29,234 bases of DNA from Rhodospirillales bacterium (lineage in GTDB: Bacteria > Pseudomonadota > Alphaproteobacteria > CACIAM-22H2), in NCBI GenBank assembly GCA_016195145.1, contig JACQAF010000236.1, positions 1 through 29,234 on the forward strand, given 5' to 3'. The notes below the pieces were generated by a model that saw nothing but the letters and a program-made list of their open reading frames with translations, was not told the DNA's origin and searched no databases. The stretch's first letter is position 1; each line of letters begins with the position of its first letter. The position numbers and the translations under genes were made by a program. Below, piece after piece: positions 1 through 8,209 of the stretch.

Positions 1-1601
1 AGCGAGGCGTTGGCCGCCGGGTTGCAGCCCGACGCATGGAAATCGCTGAACGCCGCCGACTGGTTGACGAAGATGCCGCCGGTCAGGTTGCATGACAGCG
101 CCACGCCCGCATCGGCCGAGATATCGGTCGCGCGGTCGATGACCTTGGGATCGGTCGAATAAATCGCCGCCGTGATCGCCCCCTTGGTCTTCGCCGCCTT
201 GCCCGCCTTGGCGAGCGAGTCGGCGGTATTCTCGGTCGGGATCAGATAGGCGATCGGGCCGAACATCTCCTTCATATAAACGTCCTCGCGCCCGCCATCG
301 ACCTTGAGGATGAGCGGCGTGCGGATCGTCGCCTTGGGGAATTGCGGGTGGGCAAGCGGCTGCGAGGCGCGCACGACCGTGCCGTCAGCGACGGCGGCCT
401 CGATCCGCGCCAGCGTCGCCTTGCTCTGGATCGCGCCGAGAATTTCCGTTCCCCGTGCCGGGTCGCCGAGCAGCTTGTCCACCGCCGCGGCGATCGCCTT
501 GGCCACGTCGTCGAAGCCTACATGCCCGGCCTCGGTTTCGATGCCGGCCTTGGGGATATAGAAATTCTGCGGCGTGGTGCACATCTGGCCCGAATAGAGG
601 GCGAGCGAAAAGGCGAGATTCTGCGCCATGCCCTTGAAGTCCGCCGTCGAGTCGATGACCACGGTGTTGACCCCGGCCTTCTCGGCGAACAGGGTCGCCT
701 GCCGGGCGTTTTTCTCCAACCATTCGCCGAAGACGGACGAACCGGTGTAGTCGATCAGCGCGACATCGGGGCGGGTGGCGAGGGTCTGGGTGACCGGGGC
801 CGCCGGATCGTCGGCGGCGAGGGTCACGAGGTTGGGGTCGAATCCCGCTTCCTTCAGCACCTCGCGCGCGATGCGTACGGTGATGGCGAGCGGCAGGATG
901 GCCATCGGGTGCGGCTTGACGATCACCGCGTTGCCGGTGGCGAGATCGGCGAAGATCGCCGGATATCCGTTCCAGGTCGGGAAGGTCGAGCAGCCGATGA
1001 CCAGGCCGATGCCGCGCGGCACGATGATATATTTCTTGTCGAGGCGGATGGGATCGCCCTTGCCTTGCGGCTTTTCCCAGCGCGCCTGCGCCGGGGTGCG
1101 CGTCATCTCGGCATAGGCAAGCGCGACCGCCTCCAGCCCGCGATCCTGGGCGTGCGGGCCGGCGGCCTGAAACGACATCACGAAGCCCTGGCCGGTCGTA
1201 TGCATCACCGCATAGGCAATGTCGAACGAGCGCTTGTTGATCCGCTGGAGAATTTCGAGAGACACGCCGACGCGCGTCTCGATGCTCGTCCTGCGCCAGG
1301 CCGGCGTCGCCGCCTTGGCGGCGGCGATCAGTTGATCGGGGTCGGCCTTGGGATAGGCGATGCCGAGGGAAAAGCCGTACGGGCTCGCCTCGGCCCCAAC
1401 GCGACCAGCCCCCGGCTGGTCAAGCTCGAACGGTTTGTTAAGCTGCGCCTCGAAAGCCGCCTTGGCTTCGGCGTTCGCCGTTTCGCCATAGACGCGCGGG
1501 CTTGGCGATTCGGGAAACGGCGTCCAGTAGTCGCGCTTGGCGATGGCCGCGAGCGCACCGTCGAGCATGGCGCGATTCTTGTCGAACAGGGGATGGCTCA
1601 T
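1..1601 (-). CDS. paaN: Phenylacetate degradation aldehyde dehydrogenase PaaN (3' end cut by window)
   Basis: An aldehyde dehydrogenase of the PaaN type. By family knowledge it oxidises the ring-opened semialdehyde-CoA made from oxepin-CoA in the aerobic phenylacetyl-CoA pathway, in the cytoplasm. I read 533 codons from an ATG preceded by an AAGGAG Shine-Dalgarno at 1611-1616. The motif SGQMCTTPQ places the catalytic cysteine at residue 341, with an NAD-binding stretch (VIGCSTFPTWNGYP) near 200-214 and a glutamate in LFAEKAG near 307. The last residues seen (QSAAFSDF then NPAANAS) look like the normal PaaN C-terminus, so only some 15-20 residues should be missing. Nothing resembling the MaoC hydratase half of E. 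coli PaaZ is seen up to the edge. It lies 66 bp downstream of a hydrolase on the same strand, so it may be the last gene of the ABC transporter operon. Confidence 0.92.
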   Translation of the reverse strand, partial: MSHPLFDKNRAMLDGALAAIAKRDYWTPFPESPSPRVYGETANAEAKAAFEAQLNKPFELDQPGAGRVGAEASPYGFSLGIAYPKADPDQLIAAAKAATPAWRRTSIETRVGVSLEILQRINKRSFDIAYAVMHTTGQGFVMSFQAAGPHAQDRGLEAVALAYAEMTRTPAQARWEKPQGKGDPIRLDKKYIIVPRGIGLVIGCSTFPTWNGYPAIFADLATGNAVIVKPHPMAILPLAITVRIAREVLKEAGFDPNLVTLAADDPAAPVTQTLATRPDVALIDYTGSSVFGEWLEKNARQATLFAEKAGVNTVVIDSTADFKGMAQNLAFSLALYSGQMCTTPQNFYIPKAGIETEAGHVGFDDVAKAIAAAVDKLLGDPARGTEILGAIQSKATLARIEAAVADGTVVRASQPLAHPQFPKATIRTPLILKVDGGREDVYMKEMFGPIAYLIPTENTADSLAKAGKAAKTKGAITAAIYSTDPKVIDRATDISADAGVALSCNLTGGIFVNQSAAFSDFHASGCNPAANAS

Positions 1602-1616
1602 CGGTCGGGCTCCTTC

Positions 1617-1657
1617 GGGGTTTGACCCCCTGTTTAGCCCAAACCCGACCCGGTTTG
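1617..1657. repeat. Two small inverted repeats before paaN
   Basis: The 66-bp gap between the hydrolase stop and paaN contains CAAACC (1640-1645) facing GGTTTG (1652-1657) with a 6-nt spacer, and GGGGT (1617-1621) facing ACCCC (1625-1629) with a 3-nt loop. The second hairpin abuts the paaN Shine-Dalgarno. No T-run follows either, so a factor-independent terminator is unlikely. They could be an operator, a processing site, or chance in GC-rich DNA. Confidence 0.3.
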
Positions 1658-1667
1658 AACAGGCGCG

Positions 1668-2489
1668 CTAGAACGCCCGGTCCTTGTGCCGCAGAAGGAA
1701 GCCAAGAACATGCCGGTCGAACTCCGCCGGCATCTCGACATTCAGCATGTGCCCGGAGTCGGGAACGACGACGAGTTCGGCCCCGGGAATACGGCGCGCC
1801 ATCTCCTGGCCGAAGCGGGGCGGCGTCACCGAATCCGCCTCGCCGTAAATCAGCAGCGTCGGCGCCTTGATGTTCTCAAGGTCGGATCGACGCGGATAAA
1901 ACGTCATCGCATCGAGGGTCTTGAGGTACGATTCCTTGTGGACGGCGGCGATCGACTCGACCATCGTCTTGAACGCCTCGGCCGACGCTTTCGGCCCGAC
2001 GACGTTGCGCGCAATAACAGGGGCGATGTCGGCCGGCGTCTTGCCTTCGATCAGCGGCTTTTTGCGCAGTTCCAGATATTTCTTGCGCCTGGTCGGCAGG
2101 CGCTCGGGCTCGCGGCCGGAATAGGTGGCGTAGAGGACCAGCGTCGCCACGCGCTCGGGATAGAACATATAAAAATCCTGGGCGATGCGGCCGCCCATGG
2201 AGTTTCCCACGAGATGCGCGCGCGTCGTCCCGAACCGGTCGAGAAGCCGGATCAAGTCATGGCTGAAATCGCCGAAATCGAGCGGCCCTTCGTAATCGTC
2301 GCTCGCGCCGTAGCCGCGCCCGTCCACCGCCACGACATGGAAGTGCCTGGCGAAGACGGGAAGCTGAAGATGCCAGTTGGTGCGGTTGCCGCCGACTCCG
2401 TGCAGGAAAACGACCAGCGGACCCTTGCCTGTATGATCGTAGGCGATGCGGGGGGCGCCTTCGATGAATTCGGTTGTCCATCCACCCAC
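1668..2489 (-). CDS. Alpha/beta hydrolase, paralogue of the one at 5952-6815
   Basis: A 273-residue single-domain alpha/beta hydrolase of the enol-lactonase / C-C hydrolase-like type. The oxyanion region HGVGGNRTNW is at 30-39, the nucleophile elbow GNSMGG gives Ser97, and the triad is completed by Asp219 (YGEADS) and His247 (PDSGHM). There is no signal peptide, so it is cytoplasmic. The start is GTG with AAGGAG about 11 nt upstream; it lies 33 bp after the second permease gene and is probably cotranscribed with the ABC transporter. About half of its residues match the hydrolase at the other end of the operon by eye. The substrate is unknown: an ester, lactone or ring-cleavage product of whatever the transporter imports is a reasonable guess, but the sequence does not decide it. 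Confidence 0.88.
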   Translation of the reverse strand: MGGWTTEFIEGAPRIAYDHTGKGPLVVFLHGVGGNRTNWHLQLPVFARHFHVVAVDGRGYGASDDYEGPLDFGDFSHDLIRLLDRFGTTRAHLVGNSMGGRIAQDFYMFYPERVATLVLYATYSGREPERLPTRRKKYLELRKKPLIEGKTPADIAPVIARNVVGPKASAEAFKTMVESIAAVHKESYLKTLDAMTFYPRRSDLENIKAPTLLIYGEADSVTPPRFGQEMARRIPGAELVVVPDSGHMLNVEMPAEFDRHVLGFLLRHKDRAF

Positions 2490-2522
2490 GCGTCGTCGCG
2501 CTCCTTCCCGGAACGCCGCCCT

Positions 2523-3293
2523 TCAATGCTGGGCGACGCGGCGCGCCAGCGGGTCGATGACCAGCCGTTCGCCAAGCGCAAAGATAAAGACAATCGCCAG
2601 GCACGTCGCTACGACCAACGAGGTATCGGCGGAAGTCTGCGCGCGCAGCATCAGATATCCGAGGCCGCTGTCGGCGCCGAGCAGTTCCGAAACGATGGCG
2701 ATCTTCCAGCCGATGCCATAGGCGATCCGCAGCGCGGCGACGATATAGGGCAGCAGCAGCGGCAGTGAAACCTTGAGCAGCACGCGACGCTCGCGGCGCG
2801 TGAAGCTGCGCCCCATTTCGACCAGGTCGCGGTCGATCTCGCGCAGACCCTGGGCAATATTGATCAGGCAGAATGGCGTCAGGATGGCGACCTGAACGAA
2901 GATCACCGCAAAGCTCGACACGTCGAACCAGATCGCCGCCAGGATCGCCCAGCCAATCGACGGAAAGGAATTGAGCACCGGCGCGATGCGGCCATGGACG
3001 ATTGTTTCCAGGACGGGGAAACGGTCGGCGAGGAACGCTAGCCCGCCGCCGAGGATCAACGCCAGAATCACCGATACGACGACGCGGACGGCGCTGGTCA
3101 GGGTGTGAACCGCGAAACCGGGGTCGAGGAACAGCCGCCCCAACGTTTCGAACACCGCGACCGGCCCCGGCAGGATGAATTCCGGCAAACCGAGCGCGAA
3201 CAACCCCCAGGCGGCGAGCGCGGCCACGACGACGCCCTCGCCGATCAGCCGTTCGGCGACGCGCCGCCCGACAGTTGGCTCAGGATTGGCCAT
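2523..3293 (-). CDS. ABC transporter permease, SsuC/TauC type (second of two)
   Basis: A 256-residue integral membrane permease of the nitrate/sulfonate/taurine class (BPD_transp_1 fold). About six hydrophobic segments are visible, and a cytoplasmic coupling (EAA-like) loop reads roughly EIDRDLVEMGRSFTRRERR followed by LPLLLPYI. I chose the ATG at 3293 (MANPEPTVGRR) over an upstream in-frame start: the upstream part is low-complexity Arg/Cys-rich translation of the preceding gene. With this start the gene overlaps the stop of the first permease by 14 nt and has no clear Shine-Dalgarno, which fits translational coupling. It resembles the other permease but is not identical, so the two may form a heterodimeric channel with the ATPase encoded upstream. 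Confidence 0.9.
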   Translation of the reverse strand: MANPEPTVGRRVAERLIGEGVVVAALAAWGLFALGLPEFILPGPVAVFETLGRLFLDPGFAVHTLTSAVRVVVSVILALILGGGLAFLADRFPVLETIVHGRIAPVLNSFPSIGWAILAAIWFDVSSFAVIFVQVAILTPFCLINIAQGLREIDRDLVEMGRSFTRRERRVLLKVSLPLLLPYIVAALRIAYGIGWKIAIVSELLGADSGLGYLMLRAQTSADTSLVVATCLAIVFIFALGERLVIDPLARRVAQH

Positions 3294-4041
3294 AATGCCG
3301 GGACACGCGCGCCTGCACCGGCGCGAACACGAGGCGGTCGCTGCCATAGACGAAGGCGATGATGAGGACGATCGCGGCGAAAATGGTCGCAGTATCGAAT
3401 TCCTGCCGCGCCAGATTGATCAGGTAGCCGAGCCCCGCGCTGCCGCCGAACAACTCGGCCGTCAGCGCCACTTTCCACGACACGCCGAACATGATGCGCA
3501 GCGTCGCGAACATGAACGGAAATAGCGCCGGCGCCAGCACGGCGAAGAATTGCCGGACACGCCGGCGGGTGAAACTGTCCGACATCTCCAATAATTCGCG
3601 GTCGATATTGGCGAGGCCGGCGCTGATATTGATCAGCGCAAAGGGGACGAGGACGGCGCTGATCGCGAAAATGACCGTCTTGTGCGCGATGCCGAACCAG
3701 ATCACCGCCAGTAACGTCCAGCCGACGCCGGAGAACGAGTTGAGGAACGGGCCGATGCGGCGATGGACGGCAAGATTGAAGACCGGGAAATAATACGCCA
3801 ACAGCGCCAGCCCCGACCCGATGACGAAGGATATCGCGATGGCGCCGCCGACATGGCCGAAGGAAATGAACATGTGACGCGCCAGCCGCCATTCGGCGGC
3901 AAAATCCGCGACGCGCAGCGCGACTTCATACGGGCCCGGCAGAAGATAGGAAGGTACGCGCTGCGCCGCGAGCGTCCATGCGGCAAGAACCGCCAACGTG
4001 AACCCGTGCGCGGCCGCGATGCGGACGACCCGTCGGTTCAC
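3280..4041 (-). CDS. ABC transporter permease, SsuC/TauC type (first of two)
   Basis: A 253-residue inner-membrane permease of the same class as its downstream neighbour. The N-terminus (RRVVRIAAAHGFTLAVLAAW) is a basic stretch followed by a first membrane segment. A PGPYEV motif sits near 35-40, and the coupling loop reads NIDRELLEMSDSFTRRRVR, followed by more hydrophobic helices to the C-terminus. The start is GTG at 4041 with only a weak upstream purine tract; the 84-bp gap after the binding-protein gene is the largest inside this operon. By analogy it forms part of the membrane channel that receives substrate from the NMT1-type binding protein. The substrate cannot be read from the sequence. 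Confidence 0.9.
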   Translation of the reverse strand: MNRRVVRIAAAHGFTLAVLAAWTLAAQRVPSYLLPGPYEVALRVADFAAEWRLARHMFISFGHVGGAIAISFVIGSGLALLAYYFPVFNLAVHRRIGPFLNSFSGVGWTLLAVIWFGIAHKTVIFAISAVLVPFALINISAGLANIDRELLEMSDSFTRRRVRQFFAVLAPALFPFMFATLRIMFGVSWKVALTAELFGGSAGLGYLINLARQEFDTATIFAAIVLIIAFVYGSDRLVFAPVQARVSRHYGQS

Positions 4042-4125
4042 TGTTGACGATCCGGTCCCGCTAGTCTTTTTCGTCGCACCGCCGACCCCCGATCATCCGC
4101 CTTGTCCGCCAGGATGTTCGCCTGT

Positions 4126-5112
4126 CTAATTGCGCATCGCCTCTTCCCAAACGACGCTACGCGCCTCGGGATAATCTTGGATCATGCCAAGTTCCTTGGC
4201 CAGCCGCCAGACGGTATCGATCGCCTTGATATGCTCCTCGCCAACGAAGCCGGGCACGTTCGACGCCTTGTCAAACCACCAGTCGAAAAACGCCGGGTCG
4301 AGATTGTTCTGCCGGCCGACGGCGGTAAACACCTCCTTGCGGTTTTCGAGGACGTAGCGCGCCGATTCGCGGAACATGCGGTTGAACTCGCGGAACGCCG
4401 CCGGCCGTGCCGCCAGTTTTTCGGGGTAGGAAACATTGATCGCGGTGATGAAGCGCAGGCCGAAGGTTGCGATGTTGTCCTTGTCGGTCTGCGCGATGAC
4501 GCGGAACTCGCCCGATTGTGCGGCGCGGAACGCCTGGCTGTGGATCAGGGTCGCCGCGTCAATTTGCCCGGCGGCAAGCGCGCCGGGCAGGTTGGGCGCC
4601 TGGATCTCCACCAACCTCATGTCGCCCCCTTCCAGCGCGACGTTAAGGCCGTATGTCTTGTTAAGCGCAATGCGAACCACCGTAACGCCGGTCGAGCGCA
4701 GCCCGTAGGTGCCGAGCGTGCGGCCTTTGAGGTCGGCGGCGGTTCTGATTGGGCTGTCGTTCTTCACCCATATGCCTGCCCCCTCGCCCGCCGGAGCGGC
4801 TTGCAGCGCCACGGCAAGAATCCGCATATGCAGGCCCCGAGACTGGGCCGGTGGCACGGCGATGACGGCGGTCTGGATCGCGTCATATTGCTTGGCCGAG
4901 GTCGCCTGGATGAGCTGCGGGATGGCGAGCCCCCTGGTCTCCACCTCGATCAGATTCGAGGTCACCTTGCCGTTATTGATCGCCCACATCACCGCGTCGT
5001 AAGCCGGGTCGAGAAGATGGGCATAAGTAATCTTCTCCTTGGGCTGCGCCGCCGCCGGCAGCGCGATGGCGGTCAGCAAACACATAGCGCCGATGAACAA
5101 AGATTTGGCCAT
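4126..5112 (-). CDS. ABC transporter substrate-binding protein, NMT1/SsuA-like
   Basis: A 328-residue periplasmic binding protein. The N-terminus MAKSLFIGAMCLLTAIALP, ending in AAA before Gln-Pro, is a classical Sec signal peptide, with likely cleavage after residue 22. The mature part has the two-lobe feel of the NMT1/SsuA/TauA family: an early IPQLIQATSAKQYDAIQ stretch, GRTLGTYGLRSTG, and later LAAGQIDAATLIHSQAFRAA. I chose the ATG at 5112 because GGGGGAG lies 6-12 nt upstream; an in-frame TTG at 5133 would add seven residues across that site. Relatives bind sulfonates, nitrate, thiamine precursors or aromatic acids such as phthalate. Its place beside the phenylacetate genes suggests an aromatic ligand, by inference only. 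Confidence 0.88.
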   Translation of the reverse strand: MAKSLFIGAMCLLTAIALPAAAQPKEKITYAHLLDPAYDAVMWAINNGKVTSNLIEVETRGLAIPQLIQATSAKQYDAIQTAVIAVPPAQSRGLHMRILAVALQAAPAGEGAGIWVKNDSPIRTAADLKGRTLGTYGLRSTGVTVVRIALNKTYGLNVALEGGDMRLVEIQAPNLPGALAAGQIDAATLIHSQAFRAAQSGEFRVIAQTDKDNIATFGLRFITAINVSYPEKLAARPAAFREFNRMFRESARYVLENRKEVFTAVGRQNNLDPAFFDWWFDKASNVPGFVGEEHIKAIDTVWRLAKELGMIQDYPEARSVVWEEAMRN

Positions 5113-5142
5113 GACGGCTCCCCCTGCGTGCAATGTGGGTTG

Positions 5143-5919
5143 TTAAGACGACACGGCTTCCTCTTCGAGTTCGCCGAACAACTCGACCAGCCGAGCGCGG
5201 AGATTCTGCAGCCGGGCACTGGCCGCAACGGCGCGCGGACGCGGCTCGTCGACGACGATCGTCTCAAGCACGCGCGTCGGTTTGGCGGACAGAAGAATGA
5301 TCCGGTCGGCGAGGGTCAGCGCCTCGTCGATGTCGTGGGTGACGAAGACGACGGTCTTGCCGGTGCGCCGCCACACCTCCTCGATTTCGGCGCGCAGCCG
5401 GCGGCGGGTGTTGAGATCGAGGGCGGAGAACGGCTCGTCCATCAGCACGATCTTCGGATCGACAGCGAGCGCCCGGGCGATGGCGACCCGCTGGCGCTCG
5501 CCGCCCGACAACATCGCCGGATATTTTTCCATATCGCGCTCGAGCCCGACCAGGGCAAGCAGCTCGCGCGCCCGCGCCTCGCGTCGCCGCCGGTCGCCGC
5601 GGCCAAAGCGAAGCTCCATGCCGAGCAGCACGTTGCCAAGCGCGCTGCGCCACGGCGCCAGGCGTGGCGACTGAAAGACGAAAGCGATTTCGCCCCACGC
5701 CTCGGTCGGCGTCCGACCGTCGACCACGATCTCCCCCCCGGCCCGGTCGAGAAGATCGCCGATCACGCGCAATGCCGTCGATTTACCGCATCCCGAAGGC
5801 CCCAGGATGCACAGGAACTCCCCCTCGCGAACAGAGAAGCTCAATCGGTCGTAGACGGCTTCATCGCCCAGCGCGACCGTTACGTTATCAAACCGGATGA
5901 TCGTTCGTTCGGCGTTCAT
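5143..5919 (-). CDS. ABC transporter ATPase, SsuB/TauB type
   Basis: A 258-residue nucleotide-binding subunit that powers the importer encoded downstream. It carries Walker A (GPSGCGKST), a Q-loop (FVFQSPRLAPW), the signature LSGGERQRVAIARA, Walker B with D-loop (IVLMDEPFSALD) and the H-loop histidine (FVTHDIDEA). The phrase LAPWRSALGNV after the Q-loop is typical of the sulfonate/nitrate/taurine ATPases. The ATG at 5919 (MNAERTIIRF) starts exactly where the ABC domain should begin; the open frame continues upstream by more than 100 codons, but that part is out-of-frame translation of the hydrolase gene. It is 32 bp downstream of the hydrolase and 30 bp upstream of the binding-protein gene. 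Confidence 0.93.
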   Translation of the reverse strand: MNAERTIIRFDNVTVALGDEAVYDRLSFSVREGEFLCILGPSGCGKSTALRVIGDLLDRAGGEIVVDGRTPTEAWGEIAFVFQSPRLAPWRSALGNVLLGMELRFGRGDRRRREARARELLALVGLERDMEKYPAMLSGGERQRVAIARALAVDPKIVLMDEPFSALDLNTRRRLRAEIEEVWRRTGKTVVFVTHDIDEALTLADRIILLSAKPTRVLETIVVDEPRPRAVAASARLQNLRARLVELFGELEEEAVSS

Positions 5920-5951
5920 GCGCCAACTGTGACGGAGCGATTTCAGGCTGT

Positions 5952-6815
5952 CTAGTCCGAACGATCCTCGCCGGGAGTGGTATGTCCCCGCGATCGATGC
6001 GTACGCAAAAAGACGAATACGGCTTCGTTGAACGCCACCGGCCGTTCGATGTTTACCAGATGGCCGGCGTCGGGGATGACGACGAGCCGCGCGCCGGGAA
6101 TCGCCGCCGCCATGCGCTCGCCGATCGACGGCGGCGTCAGGCGATCTTCGGCCCCGAAGACCAGCAGCGTCGGCACCCGGATGTTCGGCAGGTCGGCGGT
6201 GCGGTCGTAGCCGGTCGTCGCCTCGATCGTCTTGATGTAGGAATCCTTGTGCAGGGCGCACATGCTGGCGACCAGGCGCTCGTAGACCGCCGGCGGGCAG
6301 TTCGGGCCGACCAGCGTGCGCGCCACTGTCGGCGCGATATCCTTCGGTTCCTTGCCGTTGACCAGCGGCTCCTTGCGCAGGCGCACGAATTCAGCCCGCT
6401 TCTCGGGAGTGAACGAGGCGTCGAAGCCGGGAAAGGTGTCGCACAGCACCAGCCCCGCGACGCGCCCGGGGTGACGCGGATAGAAATCCTGGGCAATCCG
6501 TCCGCCCATCGACAGGCCGACGAGAAACGCCGTCTCCGCCCGGAAATGGTCGAGTACGCGCAAAAGGTCGGCGCTGAAATCGGCAAAATCGAGCGGACCA
6601 TCGTAATCGTCGCTGAGGCCGTAGCCGCGCGCGTCCCAGGCGACGGCGTGAAATTCGCGCCCGAAGGCCTCGACCTGCTCGCGCCAGTTGGTGCGGTTGC
6701 CGCCGATGCCATGCATGAAGACGACCAGCGGCCCCTCGCCCGCGTGATCGACGGCAATGCGCGGCCGGCCCGGCACATGGGCAGTGGCGATCGTCGATGC
6801 GTGGTTCCCGGTCAT
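5952..6815 (-). CDS. Alpha/beta hydrolase, first gene of the ABC transporter operon
   Basis: A 287-residue cytoplasmic alpha/beta hydrolase and clear paralogue of the protein at 1668-2489; both share HG(V/I)GGNRTNW, the GPLDF and SMGGRIAQDFY blocks, and long stretches between. The nucleophile elbow is GLSMGG, the acid lies in FGAEDRLTPP and the histidine in PDAGHLVNIE. The N-terminus is about 10 residues longer than that of its sister. It is the promoter-proximal gene of the minus-strand unit and diverges from paaG across a 128-bp gap with a strong inverted repeat. Carboxylesterase, lactonase and meta-cleavage hydrolase are all possible; I would not choose among them. Confidence 0.88.
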   Translation of the reverse strand: MTGNHASTIATAHVPGRPRIAVDHAGEGPLVVFMHGIGGNRTNWREQVEAFGREFHAVAWDARGYGLSDDYDGPLDFADFSADLLRVLDHFRAETAFLVGLSMGGRIAQDFYPRHPGRVAGLVLCDTFPGFDASFTPEKRAEFVRLRKEPLVNGKEPKDIAPTVARTLVGPNCPPAVYERLVASMCALHKDSYIKTIEATTGYDRTADLPNIRVPTLLVFGAEDRLTPPSIGERMAAAIPGARLVVIPDAGHLVNIERPVAFNEAVFVFLRTHRSRGHTTPGEDRSD

Positions 6816-6858
6816 CGCACGGTCTTCCCTTGCTGTTGCATCCGACGGAAGATTAGCG

Positions 6859-6886
6859 CGATACGGCCGCTTCGGATACCGTATCG
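6859..6886. promoter_or_regulatory. Putative operator between divergent operons
   Basis: CGATACGG (6859-6866) faces CCGTATCG (6879-6886), a perfect 8-bp dyad with a 12-nt spacer. The right half also lies in a smaller palindrome, GATAC-C-GTATC (6875-6885). It sits in the 128-bp gap between the hydrolase start (6815, minus) and paaG (6944, plus), where a regulator could control both directions. The GATACCG/CGGTATC flavour recalls TetR-type operators in phenylacetate regulons, but no regulator gene is present in the window and I could not identify firm -35/-10 boxes. Confidence 0.5.
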
Positions 6887-6943
6887 GTCGGCTTGCCGCC
6901 CGCCCGCCGAGACGGCATAGTCGCGCCCAGACGAGGACATGCC

Positions 6944-7729
6944 ATGACCGATCCGACCATCCTGCTCGACATCGACGGCGCCGGCGCCCGCATCACGCTC
7001 AACCGGCCGGACAAGCTCAATGCCTTTACCGGCGAGATGCACGGCGAGCTGCGCGCGGCCCTGGCCAAGGTGGCGGCGCCGGACAGCGGCGCGCGCGCCC
7101 TGCTGATCACCGGCGCGGGGCGCGGCTTCTGCGCCGGGCAGGATCTCGGCCAGCGCCGCGAAATGAACATCCCCGATCTCGGCGAGACGCTGGAGAAATA
7201 TTACAATCCGCTCATACGCACGCTGCGCGGCCTCGAAATGCCGATCATCGCCGCGGTCAACGGCGTTGCCGCCGGCGCCGGCATGGGGGTAGCGATGGCC
7301 TGCGACATCGTGCTGGCCGCGCGTTCGGCCACGTTCATTCAGGCCTTCGCCAAGATCGGCCTCGTCCCGGATTCGGGCTCGAGCTGGTTCCTGCCGCGCC
7401 TGGTCGGCGACGCGCGGGCGCGCGGCCTCGCCATGCTGGCTGAGAAAATTTCGGCCGAACAGGCGGCCGCCTGGGGCCTGATCTGGAAGGTCGTCGACGA
7501 CGCGCAGCTGATCGACGAGGCGACGGGCCTCGCCCGCCACCTTGCCACCCAGCCGACGCGCGGCCTCGCGTTGATCAAGCGCGCGCTCAACGCCTCGACC
7601 GGCAATTCGCTCGACGCCCAGCTCGACCTCGAACGCGATTTGCAGCGCACCGCCGGCCGGACCGAGGATTACCGCGAAGGCGTGCGGGCGTTCTTCGACA
7701 AGCGCCCGGCAAAGTTCGCCGGCCGCTGA
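6944..7729 (+). CDS. paaG: Ring-1,2-epoxyphenylacetyl-CoA isomerase PaaG
   Basis: A 261-residue enoyl-CoA hydratase/isomerase-fold enzyme. PaaG converts ring-1,2-epoxyphenylacetyl-CoA to the seven-membered oxepin-CoA and also shifts double bonds later in the pathway. Diagnostic blocks are TGAGRGFCAGQDL, YNPLIRTLRGLEMPIIAAVN followed by GVAAGAGMGVA (oxyanion hole), AFAKIGLVPDSGSSWFLPR with the expected aspartate, and the tail ERDLQRTAGRTEDYREGV, which matches PaaG rather than generic hydratases. The ATG at 6944 has GAGGA 6-10 nt upstream; an in-frame ATG 51 bp earlier would overlap the promoter region. It heads a tight operon with paaI (8-bp gap) and the thiolase gene (10-bp gap). Confidence 0.93.
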   Translation: MTDPTILLDIDGAGARITLNRPDKLNAFTGEMHGELRAALAKVAAPDSGARALLITGAGRGFCAGQDLGQRREMNIPDLGETLEKYYNPLIRTLRGLEMPIIAAVNGVAAGAGMGVAMACDIVLAARSATFIQAFAKIGLVPDSGSSWFLPRLVGDARARGLAMLAEKISAEQAAAWGLIWKVVDDAQLIDEATGLARHLATQPTRGLALIKRALNASTGNSLDAQLDLERDLQRTAGRTEDYREGVRAFFDKRPAKFAGR

Positions 7730-7737
7730 GGACCGCC

Positions 7738-8199
7738 ATGACCGATACGACCCGCCCGAGCGCCCACGCCATCGCCGAAGCGGTGGGGCGCGGCATGTAT
7801 GCCCGCGATCACGCCGCGCGCATGCTCGGCATCGTGCTGCTCGAGATCGCACCGGGTTTCGCACGCATGTCGATGACCGTGCGGCCCGACATGGTCAACG
7901 GCCACGACATCTGCCAGGGCGGACTTATCTTCACCCTCGCCGATACGGCCTTCGCCTATGCCTGTAACTCGGGCAACCAGGCGACGGTCGCGCAAAGCTG
8001 CCTGATCACCTTTCTCGCCGCGGCGCGCACGGGCGACGTGCTCACCGCCACCGCCGAGGAACGCCATCGCACCCGCACCACCGGCCTCACCGACATCGAA
8101 GTGACTGACCAGAACGGCCGCAAGATCGCGCTGTTCCGCGGCCATTCGCACCAGATCAAGGGCGAGGTCGTGCCCGACCCGATCCCCCCTGACGCATGA
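7738..8199 (+). CDS. paaI: Hydroxyphenylacetyl-CoA thioesterase PaaI
   Basis: A 153-residue hot-dog fold thioesterase. PaaI hydrolyses phenylacetyl-CoA derivatives, especially hydroxylated or dead-end ones, and frees trapped CoA. The active-site helix region NGHDICQGGLIFTLADTAFA, followed by YACNSG, is almost the textbook PaaI signature, with the catalytic aspartate in LADTAF. The C-terminal ALFRGHSHQIKGE is also typical. Length matches the family (about 140-155). It lies between paaG and the thiolase gene with short gaps, so expression should be tied to the pathway enzymes. Confidence 0.93.
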   Translation: MTDTTRPSAHAIAEAVGRGMYARDHAARMLGIVLLEIAPGFARMSMTVRPDMVNGHDICQGGLIFTLADTAFAYACNSGNQATVAQSCLITFLAAARTGDVLTATAEERHRTRTTGLTDIEVTDQNGRKIALFRGHSHQIKGEVVPDPIPPDA

Positions 8200-8209
8200 G
8201 TCCCCACGT

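Noticed and set aside
342..1625. Long plus-strand open frame of 427 codons opposite paaN
   Set aside because: It is the antisense of a clear aldehyde dehydrogenase; its translation is low-complexity, rich in Arg, Gly, Asp and His, as expected for shadow frames in GC-rich DNA.
4102..5955. Plus-strand open frame of 617 codons opposite the binding-protein and ATPase genes
   Set aside because: It spans two well-supported minus-strand genes and shows no recognisable domain; it is an artefact of third-position GC bias.
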